Assembly (NCBI GenBank): GCA_023159155.1
Contig: JAJNNX010000047.1
Coordinates: forward strand, 186,001-250,000
Origin: Ustulina deusta
Taxonomy: Eukaryota > Ascomycota > Sordariomycetes > Xylariales > Xylariaceae
DNA: 64,000 bases
Reading direction: 5' to 3'
The position numbers and the translations under genes are program-made. Below are positions 36,621 through 50,461 of this stretch, in pieces (position 1 is the first letter of the stretch; the number at the start of each line of letters is the position of its first letter). The notes beneath the pieces were generated by a model that had not been told where the DNA came from, made no database searches, and was given only the letters and a program-made list of their open reading frames with translations.

Positions 36621-38230
36621 ATGGCTTTTTTTAAAACATAGCTCGAGCTGCGATTAAGTGCCCCTGGCTTTAATAGCTTATTTTTCTAAAAATATTTGTT
36701 AGCTTTATAATCCTTTGATTACTATATATATTGCTAACTAAGTCTAGTTATAACTATTAGTTATTATTAAAAATTTTAATTTTTATAAAATATATTATAT
36801 ATAAATTTTTATTAAATACTAGAAACTATTAAAATATAACTTGTATTAGTTATAAATCTATATATTTTTTTAGATTATTAATTTTATTAATAAATATATT
36901 TTTAAAAGGTAAAGGGTAGTCTTTAGCCGGTAAATCTAGTTTTTTACGAGCTTAAGAGTTAACTAAACAATAATAGAAAAAAAATCGCATATGTATTATA
37001 CTACTAGGTCTTTTTATTATTTATAGCCCTAATTTTTATTTTTATTTTTAATATAAGTGGAATAGCTAATATTATTAAGTTTTTTTGCTTTTAGACAAGG
37101 TATAAGTATTGCTATCTATTTATAGGTGCATTTATAACTATTTTTTTTATAAATAACTAAAAAACTAATATATATACTACTAAAAATATTTATTTTTATT
37201 TTATAATTGCTTTATTATATAACTTTAACGCCTTAGATCTTATATAAATATATATTATTTTATAAACAAACTAAATAATATAGCACTACTTCTAAATATA
37301 AGTACTGCTTTACTATATATTTTTTAGTTATTTATATAAATCTTTTTTTAATATTATAAAATAAGCATTTCTAAATAAAAAAAAATAAAAGTTTAACTTT
37401 TTAGGCAAATATTTAAAATATTTTTTTTATTTAGTATTTATACATTTTTTTTTATACTTTGCTACTTTTTTTAATATTTTTTTAAGAACTTATATAAATA
37501 ACTTAATCCTAACTAGTTTTTAATACTACTTAGTAAACTTTCTATAGTATATAAGTTTAATAGGTATTACTAAGGCTTTAGTAATAGCAGAGCTAGTTTT
37601 AGCAGCTTTACTACTAGATATATATCTACTAGGTATATATAGTAAACAAAGAGACTAGAACTACTAACTATATATATATTGCACTTATGCTAATACTAGG
37701 CTTTTTTTAGCAGGCTTCTTTTTAGTAATAATTTTTAAGGAATTCTATAGTACTAAAATAACTATTATAAAAAAGATACTATAAACTTCCGGTTTCTAAT
37801 ATATAATAAAATAAAGCTTTATTTATAGAACAAATTAATTATTAAACAAAAAGACTAACTATGCTATAAAACATATGTTATTTTTATAAATTGTTTCTTT
37901 TAGGGCTATTAAGTGCTTTTATATCTATATTTTTTGTATAATTTGTTTTCTAGCACATATTTTTTAATATAAGCACTATTTATATAACTTATATATAGTA
38001 ATATATAGGCAGGAAAAGAAGCTATAAATATTTTAGGTTTTAAAATGCTTTTTATACTAAGCGTTAGAAAAAGTTAAGTTCTTTATTTGCCCGCTTATTA
38101 CTAGGCTTAAAATTCTTTATTTATTTAAGTTATAGCTAACCAATATATAAAAATTTTTAAAAAACTTATAAAGCTACTTTTATTTAATTACTATAAAGTT
38201 TAAAAACTATTTTAATATTATAATTGCTTT
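36621..38230 (+). pseudogene. RIP pseudogene of unknown family, plus strand
   Basis: From 36621 (ATG) and especially in the frame through 37442-38130, long stretches read through with interruptions almost only at TAA/TAG. Less altered parts include GFSNSRASFSSFTTRYIS (about 37570-37625) and GFKMLFILSVRKS (about 38035-38075). The frame changes at least once, so introns or indels are present. I do not recognise the product; a transposon or a multicopy host family are both possible. Confidence 0.35.
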
Positions 38231-39180
38231 TAATAGTAGTAAGCTTTTTTTTTATTTTTTATTATATAAACTAATGATTTTATTTTACTTAAAAAAAATA
38301 TTTTTTATATTAACCTTATTTTTTAACTAAACAATATTTAATTATAAATATTATTTAGTATAGCTCTAAATCTTTAGCTATTTTAAAAATAGCTAAGTTA
38401 TATTTAATAAAAACTTTTAATAGGATCTTAGGGCTGCTTGTTATATAAATAGTATTAGGTATATTATATGTAGCAGGAATAATAGTATCTTTTCTAACTT
38501 TTTTGCTAATTAGACCTTTATTAAGTAATATATTTTATATTAAATAAATAAAGATATAACTTATATATAAATAGATAGCTCGACTTTAAAGGCCTAGTGT
38601 TTTAAAATATTAATATTTAAGTTTTGCATATTAGTAGTAGTATATAAGATAATATAAAACTAAGCGCTATAAATAAAAAACTTATTTTTAGCTTATTTTA
38701 TATAGAGCTCGAGGCTATGCTAAACTTTTATAGCTTGTTATAAATTTATTATTTAAAAATATATTGCTATATATTTCCTAGGCCTATATTGTTTAATTTA
38801 TTTATTTAATTAAAAAGTAGTAATATTTGCTTTATATACTATAGAAATAGGCTATATAACATAATCTTTTTATATAATCTAGCACTTTTTAACTATTATA
38901 AAAATAAAAAGCTATTTAGCTTATAGATTAAAATATAATTTTATTTTATTTGTTTAGCTATAAAAATCAAAATATAGGGCTTATAAAATAAATAGCAAAG
39001 CATAAGCTACTACTTTTATTAGCTTAACAAACTTATATATAACTAAAAGTTAAATAGCGCTTTTAATAAAAGTAACTATAGCTAGTAGATATTAAAACTA
39101 AAAACTAATAAAAAAAACATTAGTAAAATAGATTTAGTTCTAGACAAGTTATAAAGAAATATTTGCCGGACTATTAATAG
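38231..39180. repeat. RIP-degraded relic
   Basis: AT-rich sequence without a readable frame or motif. It may continue the pseudogene upstream. Confidence 0.4.
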
Positions 39181-39234
39181 TATATATAATATAGTTTGAT
39201 TTGGTTTTTGTAGCAAGTTTTATTGATTTTTAAG

Positions 39235-39310
39235 GTGGTGTGTGTAAGGGTCTATATGCATGTGTAAGTATGTGTGAAAGAGAGAGAGAGTCTCTGCGCG
39301 CGTACAAGGT
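39235..39310 (+). repeat. GT-rich and GA-rich microsatellite patch
   Basis: GTGTGTAAG and ATGTGTAAGTATGTGTG are followed by a GAGAGAGAGAG run (39277-39288) and a GCGCGCG core. A CT-rich counterpart with CACACACA occurs at 43905-43970 in the opposite sense. Confidence 0.6.
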
Positions 39311-39718
39311 CAAGGTTTCTAGTAGAACTAGGATTAATGAATTATTTGTTGCAATAGCTACTAGGATAAAACATAATTCAAGCTACTAGTAGAACTATAA
39401 ATAAAAAAATTAAATATAAATCTATTAGTTATAAAGTTTTAGCGAGCTACTAGGAGCGTTTAGCAAATTTTTAAATCTAAAACTATAACTAGTAGTAATT
39501 TTTATAAGTTTTACTAAAAGATTTTTTAAGTAAAAACAAAAGAGTACTAATAACTTATTTCTATAGTATATATTATTAGCAAAAAAATACTAATAATTTA
39601 TTTTCTATAAGCTTTTAGTAATTAAAGCAGTATATATTTGCTTTTGATTTTTTTCTTAGTACCTAAGTATTCTATTTTTTTTTTGAAAATCTTGTTTTAT
39701 AAGACAGCGCCTAAATAA

Positions 39719-40090
39719 CCAGTAGTTGCATACATGTTAATACTAGAGTTCCTAGTAGCTAGCCCCCCTAGAAACACTGTAAGTACTAGTAGGTAACTCT
39801 TTATAAGCGCTATAACTACTAGTAGCAGATGCTATTTTAAGCGCTATAGTTACTAATAGCAAATTCTCACTAGGCACCTAGGTTACTAGTAGCAAGCTTT
39901 TTATAGAGCTTTATAACTACTAGTAGTAAAGTTTCCTTAAGTATTTGGGCTATTAGTAGCAAATGCTTTTTAAAGCACTATAATTACTAGAAACAAACCT
40001 TGCTTTAATATTTTATTTACTAGTAACTAACCTTTATTAAGCGCTACTATTACTAGTAGCAACTTTTATAAAAACGCGATTATTATTAGT
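39719..40090 (+). repeat. Minisatellite, about 12 units of 33-34 bp
   Basis: A core CTACTAGTAGC recurs at 39719, 39752, 39786, 39819, 39853, 39886, 39920, 39953, 39987, 40020, 40053 and 40086 (position of the CTAG or its variant). The spacing alternates between 33 and 34 bp, which rules out a conserved reading frame. The unit is roughly GCGCTATAA, core, AAATGC and a T-rich tail, with the core palindromic. Looser copies occur at 39318-39500. Units have diverged strongly, partly by C-to-T change. Confidence 0.8.
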
Positions 40091-40199
40091 ATTTTATTAG
40101 CTATTTAAATAATTATTAATAGAACTATATAAAGCAGTTATTAAAAAAGCAAAGCTTGTATTTTATTTATATGCATTTATTAGTATTTTATTTTTGATT

Positions 40200-40640
40200 A
40201 GTTACTAGGAGAGGCAGGTAGAAACATACCTTAAGATAAACTTAAATTTGATAGATATAATCGGTATTATGTATAGCGATTAGGATGTCTGTTCAACTTT
40301 TTAGTGCATTTTTTCTGTCTAGTCTAACCCTATTATAGATGACTAGCCAACGGACTACTTACCTCTGCTTATGATTTGATTTTATGGATTATTGGTACAC
40401 GTTCCGACCCGACAGCCCGGTACGTCCCATATATTAGATGGATACCTTAGCGGGGTAAGCGTGTAAGCATGAACAAGGATGATTACCTCGCTCTAGTAGT
40501 GTGATTACGATTTACTGCCCTACGGACCGACCCGACAGCCTGGGTCGCACTACTCTAGTCTGTACTTGGCTGTATCCGGTAGTTCATATGGTCGGGCTAA
40601 GACGTTTATGGGAAAAACTCATCTTTTTTTATTTGCTAAC
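40200..40640. other. RIP-poor island with 14-bp direct repeat
   Basis: About 400 bp of balanced composition, without a frame of useful length. CCGACCCGACAGCC occurs at 40404-40417 and again at 40527-40540, 123 bp apart, each inside a longer related context (ACG..CCGACCCGACAGCC.GG). It might be part of an LTR or a regulatory repeat. No gene is supported. Confidence 0.45.
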
Positions 40641-40741
40641 ATACGATTAAAAATCTATGCCTACTACTTATTTAATACTCTTGTCTAACTAGATGGTCTT
40701 TTTTGTACCTTTTTAGGCCCAGTTATACTCTTTTTGTTGCT

Positions 40742-40990
40742 TTAACCAGTCTCCACCTCGTTACTGTTACTACCTCCAAGCCTTGCCCTTTTAGCGGGCA
40801 TAAGAGATTTAGTTTTAATGCTACCCACCGGTGCTAGTACTAATAAGTTTGACGCGGGAATCGCCGCAGGAGCTTGCCCTTCGCTTTCGAGCCGCGCCCT
40901 TTTAGCGTTGGGCACGGAATCAGGTTCTATGGTACGCTTATTCCCTGCCGGGGTTAGTGCAGAACTTGGCAAACTGCTTAGGCCAACTCG
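40742..40990 (-). pseudogene. Basic, KRARL-containing protein fragment
   Basis: The minus-strand frame runs from a TAG near 40999 to the stop at 40742 with near-normal codon use. It contains LTPAGNKRTIEPDS and two similar basic motifs, NAKRARLESEG and PAKRARLGGS, about 43 residues apart, resembling nuclear targeting signals. The first possible initiator in frame is a TTG at 40972, so this is more likely an internal piece of a larger protein. Part of it is related to the island at 29936-30251. The function is unknown. Confidence 0.4.
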
Positions 40991-40999
40991 GGCCTAGTA

Positions 41000-43900
41000 A
41001 AACATAATTTAAAATAAAACTAAAAATTAGTATAAGTTTAATTATAGCTTATTATTTTTTATATAAAGCTTTTTTTTATTATATTATTTTTTTTTTAGTA
41101 TAGCTTATTTTTAAATAATAAAAAATAATAAAAATTAGCTATAAATTTATATAAAATAAACAAGTTTAATCTAAAATAATATTTTATTTTTTTAGTTATT
41201 TTAAAAGTTTTTATTTATAGAATTTTATTCATTATATATTAATTTTTTTTATTAAAAATAGTACTAAATTAAAATCATTTTTTAGTTTTATTAAATAATA
41301 TAATTTAAAAATTAATTAGCTAACTAGTAGCTTTTTTATTTTAATTATAGTTTTATTAAAGTTGTAATACTATTTAAAATTTTAAAATTAGCTTAATAAA
41401 TCTAAATAATATTATAACAAAAAAAAAATAAAAAAACTTAATTAATAAAAAATTAACTAGCTAATAGATTAATTAATCATTATTGCTATTATGCTATATC
41501 TTTTTAATTAATTAAATAAATAAAAAGTGATCTTTTATATACTGCAGGTTTTTAGTTTAGCGCCCGCCTGTTTGCTAGCATATAACTATATATGCGCATG
41601 TTTATATAAATCTTTAAAAACAAAAAAAAAAAAAAAATGTTTTTTATTTTTATAATATTTTATTTTTATATAGGAGCATTTATTTTATAGATATAATATA
41701 AATATTAATATATTTATATAATACTAAAGATTTGTTTGGTTATAGCTATTATATTTTTAATAAATATAAAATCTAAATAGCTATTTTTTATTATAATAAT
41801 AAAAATATTAAACTAGAGCTATAAAAAAGAATTTTAAAATATATAGCAATTTTTTAGCTACTAGTAATACATATAAATTTTAACTATAGGTATATAAATT
41901 TTAACTAATAAATAATATAGCTATTATTACTTATTTTTTTTATTTATAAATAAAGTATAAGCTTAAATATTAGCAGTTTATTTTAATTGTTTTGCTTTTT
42001 ATTTTTTTTTTTAATTTATATAAATAACTTTAATTTTTGTTAAAAAAGCATAAAAATAAAAAATAATGCAATTTTTAAAAAAACAAAAAATATATATAAA
42101 AAGAATATATAATCTTATATAAAACTGCAATATATAAGTTTATATTATAGTTCGGAAAAATAATACTTTTTAAGTTTATAACTTTTATTTATAAAATATA
42201 ATTTAGCTTTTAAATATATAAAATATTATAAACTTAGCACTTTTTTTTTATTATATATAATATAAACTAATTATTTAAATATAATTATATTTATTATTTT
42301 ATATATTTTTTTTAAAGTTATTCTAAAAATTTTACTAAAATAAAACTATATAATAATACTAAAAAATATTATATATTTTTGCTTTATTATTAAATATAAT
42401 ACAATTAGTTTTTTTTAGTTTATATTATATTAATTTTATAAAATATAAATTAAGAAATATTTTTGTTTTTTTAGGTTGTTTTTTTAATGTTACTTTATTA
42501 AAAGTTAATATATTTAATATAAACAAATATAAAAAAAAAAAAAAAAAAAAGAAGCAGTTTTATTTATAGATATAAATATAAACTAAGGTAGCGTTTTATA
42601 AAAAAGATAAGTTATTTAAGCTTATTAAGTCTTATTTAAAGATTGTAATATATTATGTAGTAACTATAAGCGCTGCTTATATGTATAGGTCCTAATATAA
42701 TATTTGCTAAGTTATTATAAGGTGTTTGCGAACGGAGGGAAAGAAGCAGTATATCTATTGGAATTATAGTATAGAAACAATCTTTTAAGCTTGTTAAAAA
42801 ATATAATAAATATAAATATTTCTAAAATAAAGTATTAAGCAAGCAGTACTTAAATAGATATAATCTATATATGTTTTAAAAAATAATTTATTACTTATTT
42901 TTATATAATATAATTAAAAAGGCGTTTTAAATAATATATATTAGTAATAGCTTTATATTTTATATTAGTATTATATTAGGGTTAATTATATCTAAAAAAG
43001 CTTATATAAGCTATTTATTATATAGTAATATAATAGTTTAAATTTTTTATATAATTTAGTTTAAAATAAATAATTATAATAAGTTTAAGTAAGTAATATA
43101 ATTAAGCAGCTAAATAAAAGAGCTAATTTATATATATTAAAAAACTACTTATTTAAAAAAAAATAACTACTAGAAAGAAAGTAAAGCATTAAATAATTTA
43201 TAATATAAAAAAAACTAAAATAATACAAAAAAAAAATAAAAAAAAAGTTAAAATTCTAAAAATGCGTATATATACTATAGTATATATATTAATAATATTT
43301 TTTTTTTTTTATGTTTTGTTCTAGTTGGAATAGTCTTTGTTATTACTAAACTGCTAATTAATAGCTTTTTTATTTTTTATTAGTACTAAAGTAGAGTAAA
43401 GCAGGCTATAATAAACTAGTTATTTAAGGCCTATTAATATTATAAAAAAATCTTTGTTTTTATTTCTAAGATTAACTAGAACTAAAAAACTTTTATTATT
43501 GCTATTAGAACAGTTTTTAATTTTAATTAGCTAAATTTAGATAGCTAATAAGTAGTTAAGCAAGAAGAACAAACATTTGTATTAATTTTTGATTAAAATA
43601 TAAAACAAACAAAAAAAAAGCATTTAATATATTGCTAAGCTATAAATATAAAATTATTAATACTGCAAGCAATCTAAGAGCTAAAAGCAGTTTGTTATTT
43701 AAATAGCTAACTTGATTAGTGCTGCTTTTTGCAAGTATAGCAAGTCTTTCTAATTACTATTACTACTATTAACTAGGACTAAAGCGGGTACTAGTAAATA
43801 TAAAAATATAATAAGCACTTAAAATAATTCTGTTTTTTTTTTATAAGTAGCAAGCGTTACGCTGCAGTTTTTTTTTCTTTTTTTTTATTAAAAAAATTCT

Positions 43901-46678
43901 TTCCTTGCCCTCTCTTTCTCTCTCTCGCAGAGTAAAATAGTATAGGCGTCTATATATACACACACACATGTATATATAGAACTTTGGATTCTCCTAGCTT
44001 TTAAAACTACAACCAACTTTATAGCAAACATACATTGTTTTAACGTACTGCAACGTTTTAGCAACTATCTTATCAAACATTAGTTCAGATAAATCCTTTA
44101 ATTTTTTAGAAAATAAGCTCTATCAAGTTTATTATTATTTTTATTTGCAGTTATATTGCTACTTAACTATAAGTTAGCGTTACTAGTATACTAAAGGAGC
44201 TCTATTTATATTTTTATAGAATTAAAATAAAGCTTAATAAATAGCTACTATATGTCCTAATGCAGGATAGTTATAAATACTAGCATAAATAATATAGAAA
44301 GTTTTATAGCTATGAATAGTTAGAGCCCTATAATTGCCCCCGGTCTTACTACAATGAATTATTTATAACTTTAATATATACGGCCAGTTCAAAGAAATAA
44401 AAAGGATATATAAATGTAGCATCTTTTGTAGCTATAGTATATATATTTATAAGCACTAGTTATTAGTTTTATTTAATATGAAATATGTTTATTATTATTT
44501 TTACCAAAATAATCAGAAATCCTATATTTTATACTTTTGTTTTAAATATAAAATAAATCATAATAATGCCTGATATATTTATAATTAAATATAATAGCTA
44601 TAGCTTTAGCTCTTTTGTATTAATGAATAAAGTATATATATATAACTTTATGACTATATATATATATAGTATCTAACTGTTTATTCTAATTGTTTTAGAC
44701 CTTTAAACTGTTAGACTATATATATAGGGATTTTTAAAAAGGTTTAGTGAATAAAAGATCTTGATTTTGAACCTAGAACATTTGTTAATCTAGCGCTTAA
44801 TAGAGACGTGTGCTGCCGAGAGTATATAGATAGTTTAAAAATTTAAGAACCCGAAAGTTATAGCGCTTAATCCTCTAGAATCTAGCATAGCTGTTGGATT
44901 TTGTTATATTAAAGCGTTTTTTTATTAATATATATTCTATAGAAAAACTATACTTTTAAGCAGCAGGTCTAGCGTTTAATATTAATGCTATATATTAAAC
45001 TACTTATACTATAGAACAAAACCAAAATATTTTTTTTTTAAATTGTTTATTTTATAATGCCTGCTACTTAACTAGTTATTTGTACTACTATTAACTTTAA
45101 TAGCGTTAAGCTTTTAAATATATATATTACTTTAGATTGTTTGTATTATATTAATAATACTTTTATTAAGTTTAAATTATTTATTAATAAATAAAATATA
45201 ATTAATAAATAGTTTTATAGTATAGAACTTTTTAAGCTTTTTTAGTTAATAAATATTATTAATTATAAAAAGATTTTTATAATATTTTTTATTACTTTAT
45301 ATTTTAGCTAGCTTTAAACGTTTTAAGTTATAATTTAAACTAATATTAAACTATTTAAGTTTATTAAAAATTATATTAAGTTATAATTTAATATAAAAAA
45401 TAATATATATAGTATTAAAACTATATTTTTATTTATTTAGCTTATAAAATAGTTTAAGTATAGGCTAGATAGCTAGTTTTATTTTAATAAGCTATAAGGT
45501 TAAGTAAAAAATAATGCCTAGCTTAAGCAAAGCTATAGCAAATGTTTTAATTTGCTTTATCCCGATCTAAGGCAGCGCTTTTATAGTATTATTACTAATA
45601 GCGCCTAATTTAGATTATTTTAAGATATATTTTTTTTGCTTTTTTAACTAACCTATTTTTGCCTAGTTTTAGTTTATTAGTTTTAATAATACTTAATATA
45701 TTTTCTAAAGCTATTTTTTTTTAATTTTACTATTTTTTTAGTTTTTTATAATATAATTTTTATATATATTTCGGGCTAGAGCTAAACAGTTCTTTTTATT
45801 TACTATACTAAGCAGCCTATTTATTAGCTAAAAAAAGATTATATGCTTACAAAAAAAAAAAGTTACATTTAAATATAAGCTAGAGCCTTTTAAAAAGAAA
45901 TATAGGCTTAAATAAAAAAGAGGTAAATAGATAGCTATAGAACATAACAATTGTTTTTTATTTAATATTAATAATTATTAGCTAAAGCATGTATATATTA
46001 ATATATTATAATATATTATATATAAAGCTATTTTATTATTTTTGTTTATTGCTTTAGCTTAAGTAATATTTATTCTAGCCCTAATAATTAGTAGAGCTGT
46101 TTATTAGTTTATAAACAGTAATGTATTAATATTTATAACAAATAGATAAGCTATACTATAAGTTAAAAGAGATTGCTTATAAAGAATGCCCCTAGCTAGT
46201 GCTAGAAAAAAAAAAGGTTTTATAGGACAAAAGAAAGGCTTAGTTAAAGCGAACTCACTTTTAACCTATATAATAGAGCAACTTTTTCTGTCCTATTAAT
46301 ATTACCTAATTATTACTAACCTAATGGTTTAGTAACGCCCTACAACATATGTACTGGTATATATTGAAAGAGGAAAATATAAAAAATAATTTGGAATAAG
46401 TGATTAGTGCTAACCTGTCTAGATTAGTCCTATGCCCCTGGCTTTTATAAGTTTAAGCTCTTTGCTATGTAGTACTTTTAAGCTATTTTTAACTAGCGTG
46501 GATTTTAAACCTTTAATTTGCAAAGCATTTTTGTCTATTTAATATATTTTTTTTTATGCTTTATTTTATTTAGGCTTGAGTTAGCTTATATAGTATGCCA
46601 AGTGTGCATAGAGTGGCTAGCGGGAGGGGGGATTATAAAAGAAGAACTTAGGCAGGCTTGCAATAAATAGTAGTATAG
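41000..46678. repeat. RIP-degraded relics with a few less-mutated patches
   Basis: No intact frame. Notable pieces are a patch at 41540-41600, a 21-base A run at 42531-42550, a T-rich or CT-rich patch with CACACACAC at 43880-44100, another patch at 44260-44420, and 46190-46678, which is more balanced and leads into the LTR element. None contains a motif that I can assign. Confidence 0.4.
46674..46678 (+). repeat. Target duplication, left (TATAG)
   Basis: TATAG precedes the left LTR; TATAA follows the right LTR at 52988-52992. The one difference is a G-to-A transition that RIP could cause. Confidence 0.6.
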
Positions 46679-46913
46679 TGTCACAATCAGTCAAATAAAG
46701 CTTCTATAGCTAGTTTATTAATACTATAAACAAAGACTTTAAGCTAAAAAAGAAAAAAAGAAAGAAAAAAAATCAGAGTTTATAAAGTAGATAGATATAG
46801 ATTTTATATATATAGCTGCAAAGTTAAGTTAGTCTATGCATAAACTTTTTATTTTATTACTATATAGGTTTAAAGTTTTTATAGGTCTTGCTAAAACTAT
46901 ACTAACTATTATA
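46679..46913 (-). repeat. LTR, left copy (3' LTR in element orientation)
   Basis: Starts TGTCACAATCAG on the plus strand and ends ACTATTATA. It aligns through its length with 52758-52987; the differences are mainly transitions plus length changes in an A-rich run. Confidence 0.8.
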
Positions 46914-49900
46914 CTATTTTTTTTTAAAACTAAAAATTTAAATATAGTTTTAACTTAAAGTTATTAATAATATTAGATTTATATAATCTTTTTATATTAT
47001 ACTATTTTATTATTATTTTTATAATTACTTATAAATTTATTAACTATTATTATATATATTTATTTTTATAATTTTATAAAAAATCTAAAAGTTTTTTTAT
47101 AAATTTTATAAAATTAGTTAAGTTTGATTGGTACGTATTTAAAATTTTAAGCTATATACTAAATATTATTAAAATTATAGCTTTTTTAAGCAACTTAATA
47201 TTACAACTTTTTGTTTTTTTTATATATTTTTAATTATTTAATTTGTTTAATTTTAAATTTTGTTTTACTATTAATATTTTTAGCTAAAAGCAATAATTAA
47301 ATTTATTAAAATAAAAAGTTATTATTTATTTTTTATAATCAGTTAATATAAAATAAGGTTTTTATTTTATAAAAATTAGGCAAATTAAAAACATAACTAA
47401 ATTTTTGTTTTTTTAAGGTTTTAAAAAGTTTAATTAATTAAAAGTTTAATCTAATAATTAATACTTATATTATAAAACCTTTTGTTTTTAAAAAAACTTT
47501 ATTTTTTATTTTAAAATTTATTAAATGTTTTTTTTTTTAGTTTATAGCTTATATTGTTTTTATATAAAGGTTGCTATATTATATATTATTTTTTAAACGT
47601 TTTAAGTTTAGCAAACTAGTTTGAGCGCTTATTGCTTAATATTAAAATTTATAATAGTTTTATTAATATTTATTATTAAGAAGTTTTATATTTTAATTTT
47701 TATTACTATTTTTAATAGTAATATATTAATTAATAAATATTATAAAAAATTATACGCAAAGTTTAAAGTAAAAAAATAAATATTTTAATTATTTTAGTAT
47801 TTATTAATATAAAAATAGAATTATTAGTTTAGTTTTTAATTAGTTAATTTTATTATTTTTTAGGTTTAAAAGTAATAAATACTACTAAAGCAGTACTTAA
47901 TGCTTATAAAACTATTAATTATTGCTATAAATTTAGAAATAAACAGTTTTATATTATTTAATATTTATATATTTAATATGCTAAAAAATCTATATAGATT
48001 TTTTATAGTATTATATAGCTAGTAATTTTATAATGTTTATTTTTTTGCTAAGTAAAATTATAATTAAATAATTAAACTTATTTATAACTATTTATATATA
48101 GTTATAACTTTATTAGTTAAGTAATATATTTTTGCTATTTATTATTATATATTGCTATATTACGGCTAGTATAAACAATAAATAAAAAAAGCCAAAAGTT
48201 TTGTTTTGTAATATTTTGTTTTTTTTATAATTATAATAATTATATATATATTATTTATAATTATATGTTAAATAAAACTAATAATATTTTTGTTCTAATA
48301 TTTTGATTATTTTGTATTAATTTTAATATATAATAATTAAAAATATATAAGTTTTTTAAATTAAAGCTATATAAAAAAAAATAGTCTTATTTAAAGTAAC
48401 TTTAAGTATATATAGTTTTTTATTTTTATTTTTTAGCTTTTATAACTAGTTTTTTTGTTTAATTAGGTTTATTAGGTTTGTTTTTTAAAAAGTATTAAAT
48501 AAAAGGTCTATAGTTAATATAGGACCTAATATTTTGTTAGGCAGAATTAATATTATTATTTATTTTTTAGTTTTTTTAGTTTTAACTATAGGGAGCTTAG
48601 CTATTTTTTTTAATAAAATATTAGCTATTATATTTTTTTGTTTTAATTAGTATTAAAAAATAATATTAAAGTTTAATAAAAAGTTAGCCTAGTATACTTA
48701 TTATATTAATAAAATTTATTTATTTAAAAAATATAATAAAGCTTAATAATTAGTTATTATAAAAAAGATAGTTTTAAAAAACTTTAAATAGTAATATTTT
48801 AAAGTTTATATTATTACTAAAAATTTATAGTTTTAAATTAAGTAAGTTTATTTAATTAATATTATTATTTTAAAAAAATATTTTATAAATTTTTAAGTTA
48901 TATTTTTTTATTATTACTAAATAACTTTTTTTATTATATTATATAAAATATTTATTTTTATTTATATTAGTTAGCTAGGCTTAAAAAAAACTAAAATAAA
49001 TATTTTATAAACTAGTAGTTTTATATGTTTAAAAGCTTATTTTTGTTCTAGTTTTATTATAAATATTTTTTTTTTTTTTAATAATTAATTTAAAAAAGTA
49101 GCAATTTTACTAGTATAATAAATAAATATACAAACATAATTATAAAACTTAAAAAATAATTAGATTAATTTAATATTTTTAAAATTATTAAAATTTTAAT
49201 TTAAAATTGCTTAGATTTTAATAAAGTTAATTTTTGTTTTTATTTTAGCTTTTATAACTATTTTTAAATAATTAATAATAAATATATTAAAACAAAACTT
49301 TTTAATATTTTTTTAATATTTAATTTAATATAAACAGTAAATTATTTTTTTATAATAGGTTTAGTATTATTTTTTAGTTTTAAAATAAATTAATAAAAGC
49401 TTATTATTAAGCAGGTCTTATTTTTAAACTAAAAAATAAAACTTTTTATTAAAATATTTTTTTATAAATTAAAAAAAAAAAAATAATATAATTTTATAAT
49501 TAATAATAATTAATAAAAAGTTTTAATAATATTTAGTTTAATAAATTAAATAATATTATAATAATTAAATATAATATTATTAATATTTAAAACTAATATA
49601 ATTTAATTTTTTAAATATATATTTTTTTATTAATAATTAATTATAAATTTATATTTAATTAATTTAAGTTTAAATATAAATAAAACAAAAATAATATTTA
49701 AATTTATATTTTATTTAATAAAATTTATAACTAGTAGTTTATTTATAAAACTTTTTTTAAATAAAATAAACTATATAAATATATAATATTAATAAGAGCT
49801 AAAAGCATATTTTTTATTATTAAGTTTTAGTATTATATTAAACCTTAGTTATAATAATAGTAAAATTTTAGATTTTTTTTTTAAAAAAAACTTTTTTAAA

Positions 49901-50461
49901 TATAATAGCTAAAAAAACAAAAAACTTTATATTAACTTTATATATTAAAGATTTTTTTTTTTTAAAAATAAAATTAGTTTATTATTAAAAGTTTTTTATA
50001 ATACTACTTAATTAATTTAAGTTTATTTTTTTTATAAAATATTAATTATTTTTAAATCTTTTTTAAATAGTTTAATATAATTATTTTTAGTTATTATAAA
50101 CTTAATTATAATAACCTTTTTTAAAGTTTTTTTAGCTAATTATTTTTATTTATTTTAATAGAAATAATTTTAAAAGTTTTATATAATTTTTTTAATAGCA
50201 GCTTAATTTTTTTTTTTTTTAAAAATTATTATATAAACTTTTTTTATTTTAGGTTTAAAAGTTTTAAGTTTTTTTTTTATTTTTTTAGTTTTGGTTATTT
50301 CTAAAATTATTATTTTATTTTTAAAAAATTATTTTAATATTTAATAATATTTTTTTAATACTTAATTATATTAATCTATATTTTTTTATATTTTTAGGTT
50401 TATATTTTATTATTTATAATTAAAAAGCTTAACTATAATTATTAATAAAAATTAAGCTAAT

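Noticed and set aside
39719..40090. CRISPR-like array
   Set aside because: Repeats are contiguous and diverged, without unique spacers, in a eukaryotic genome; it is a minisatellite.
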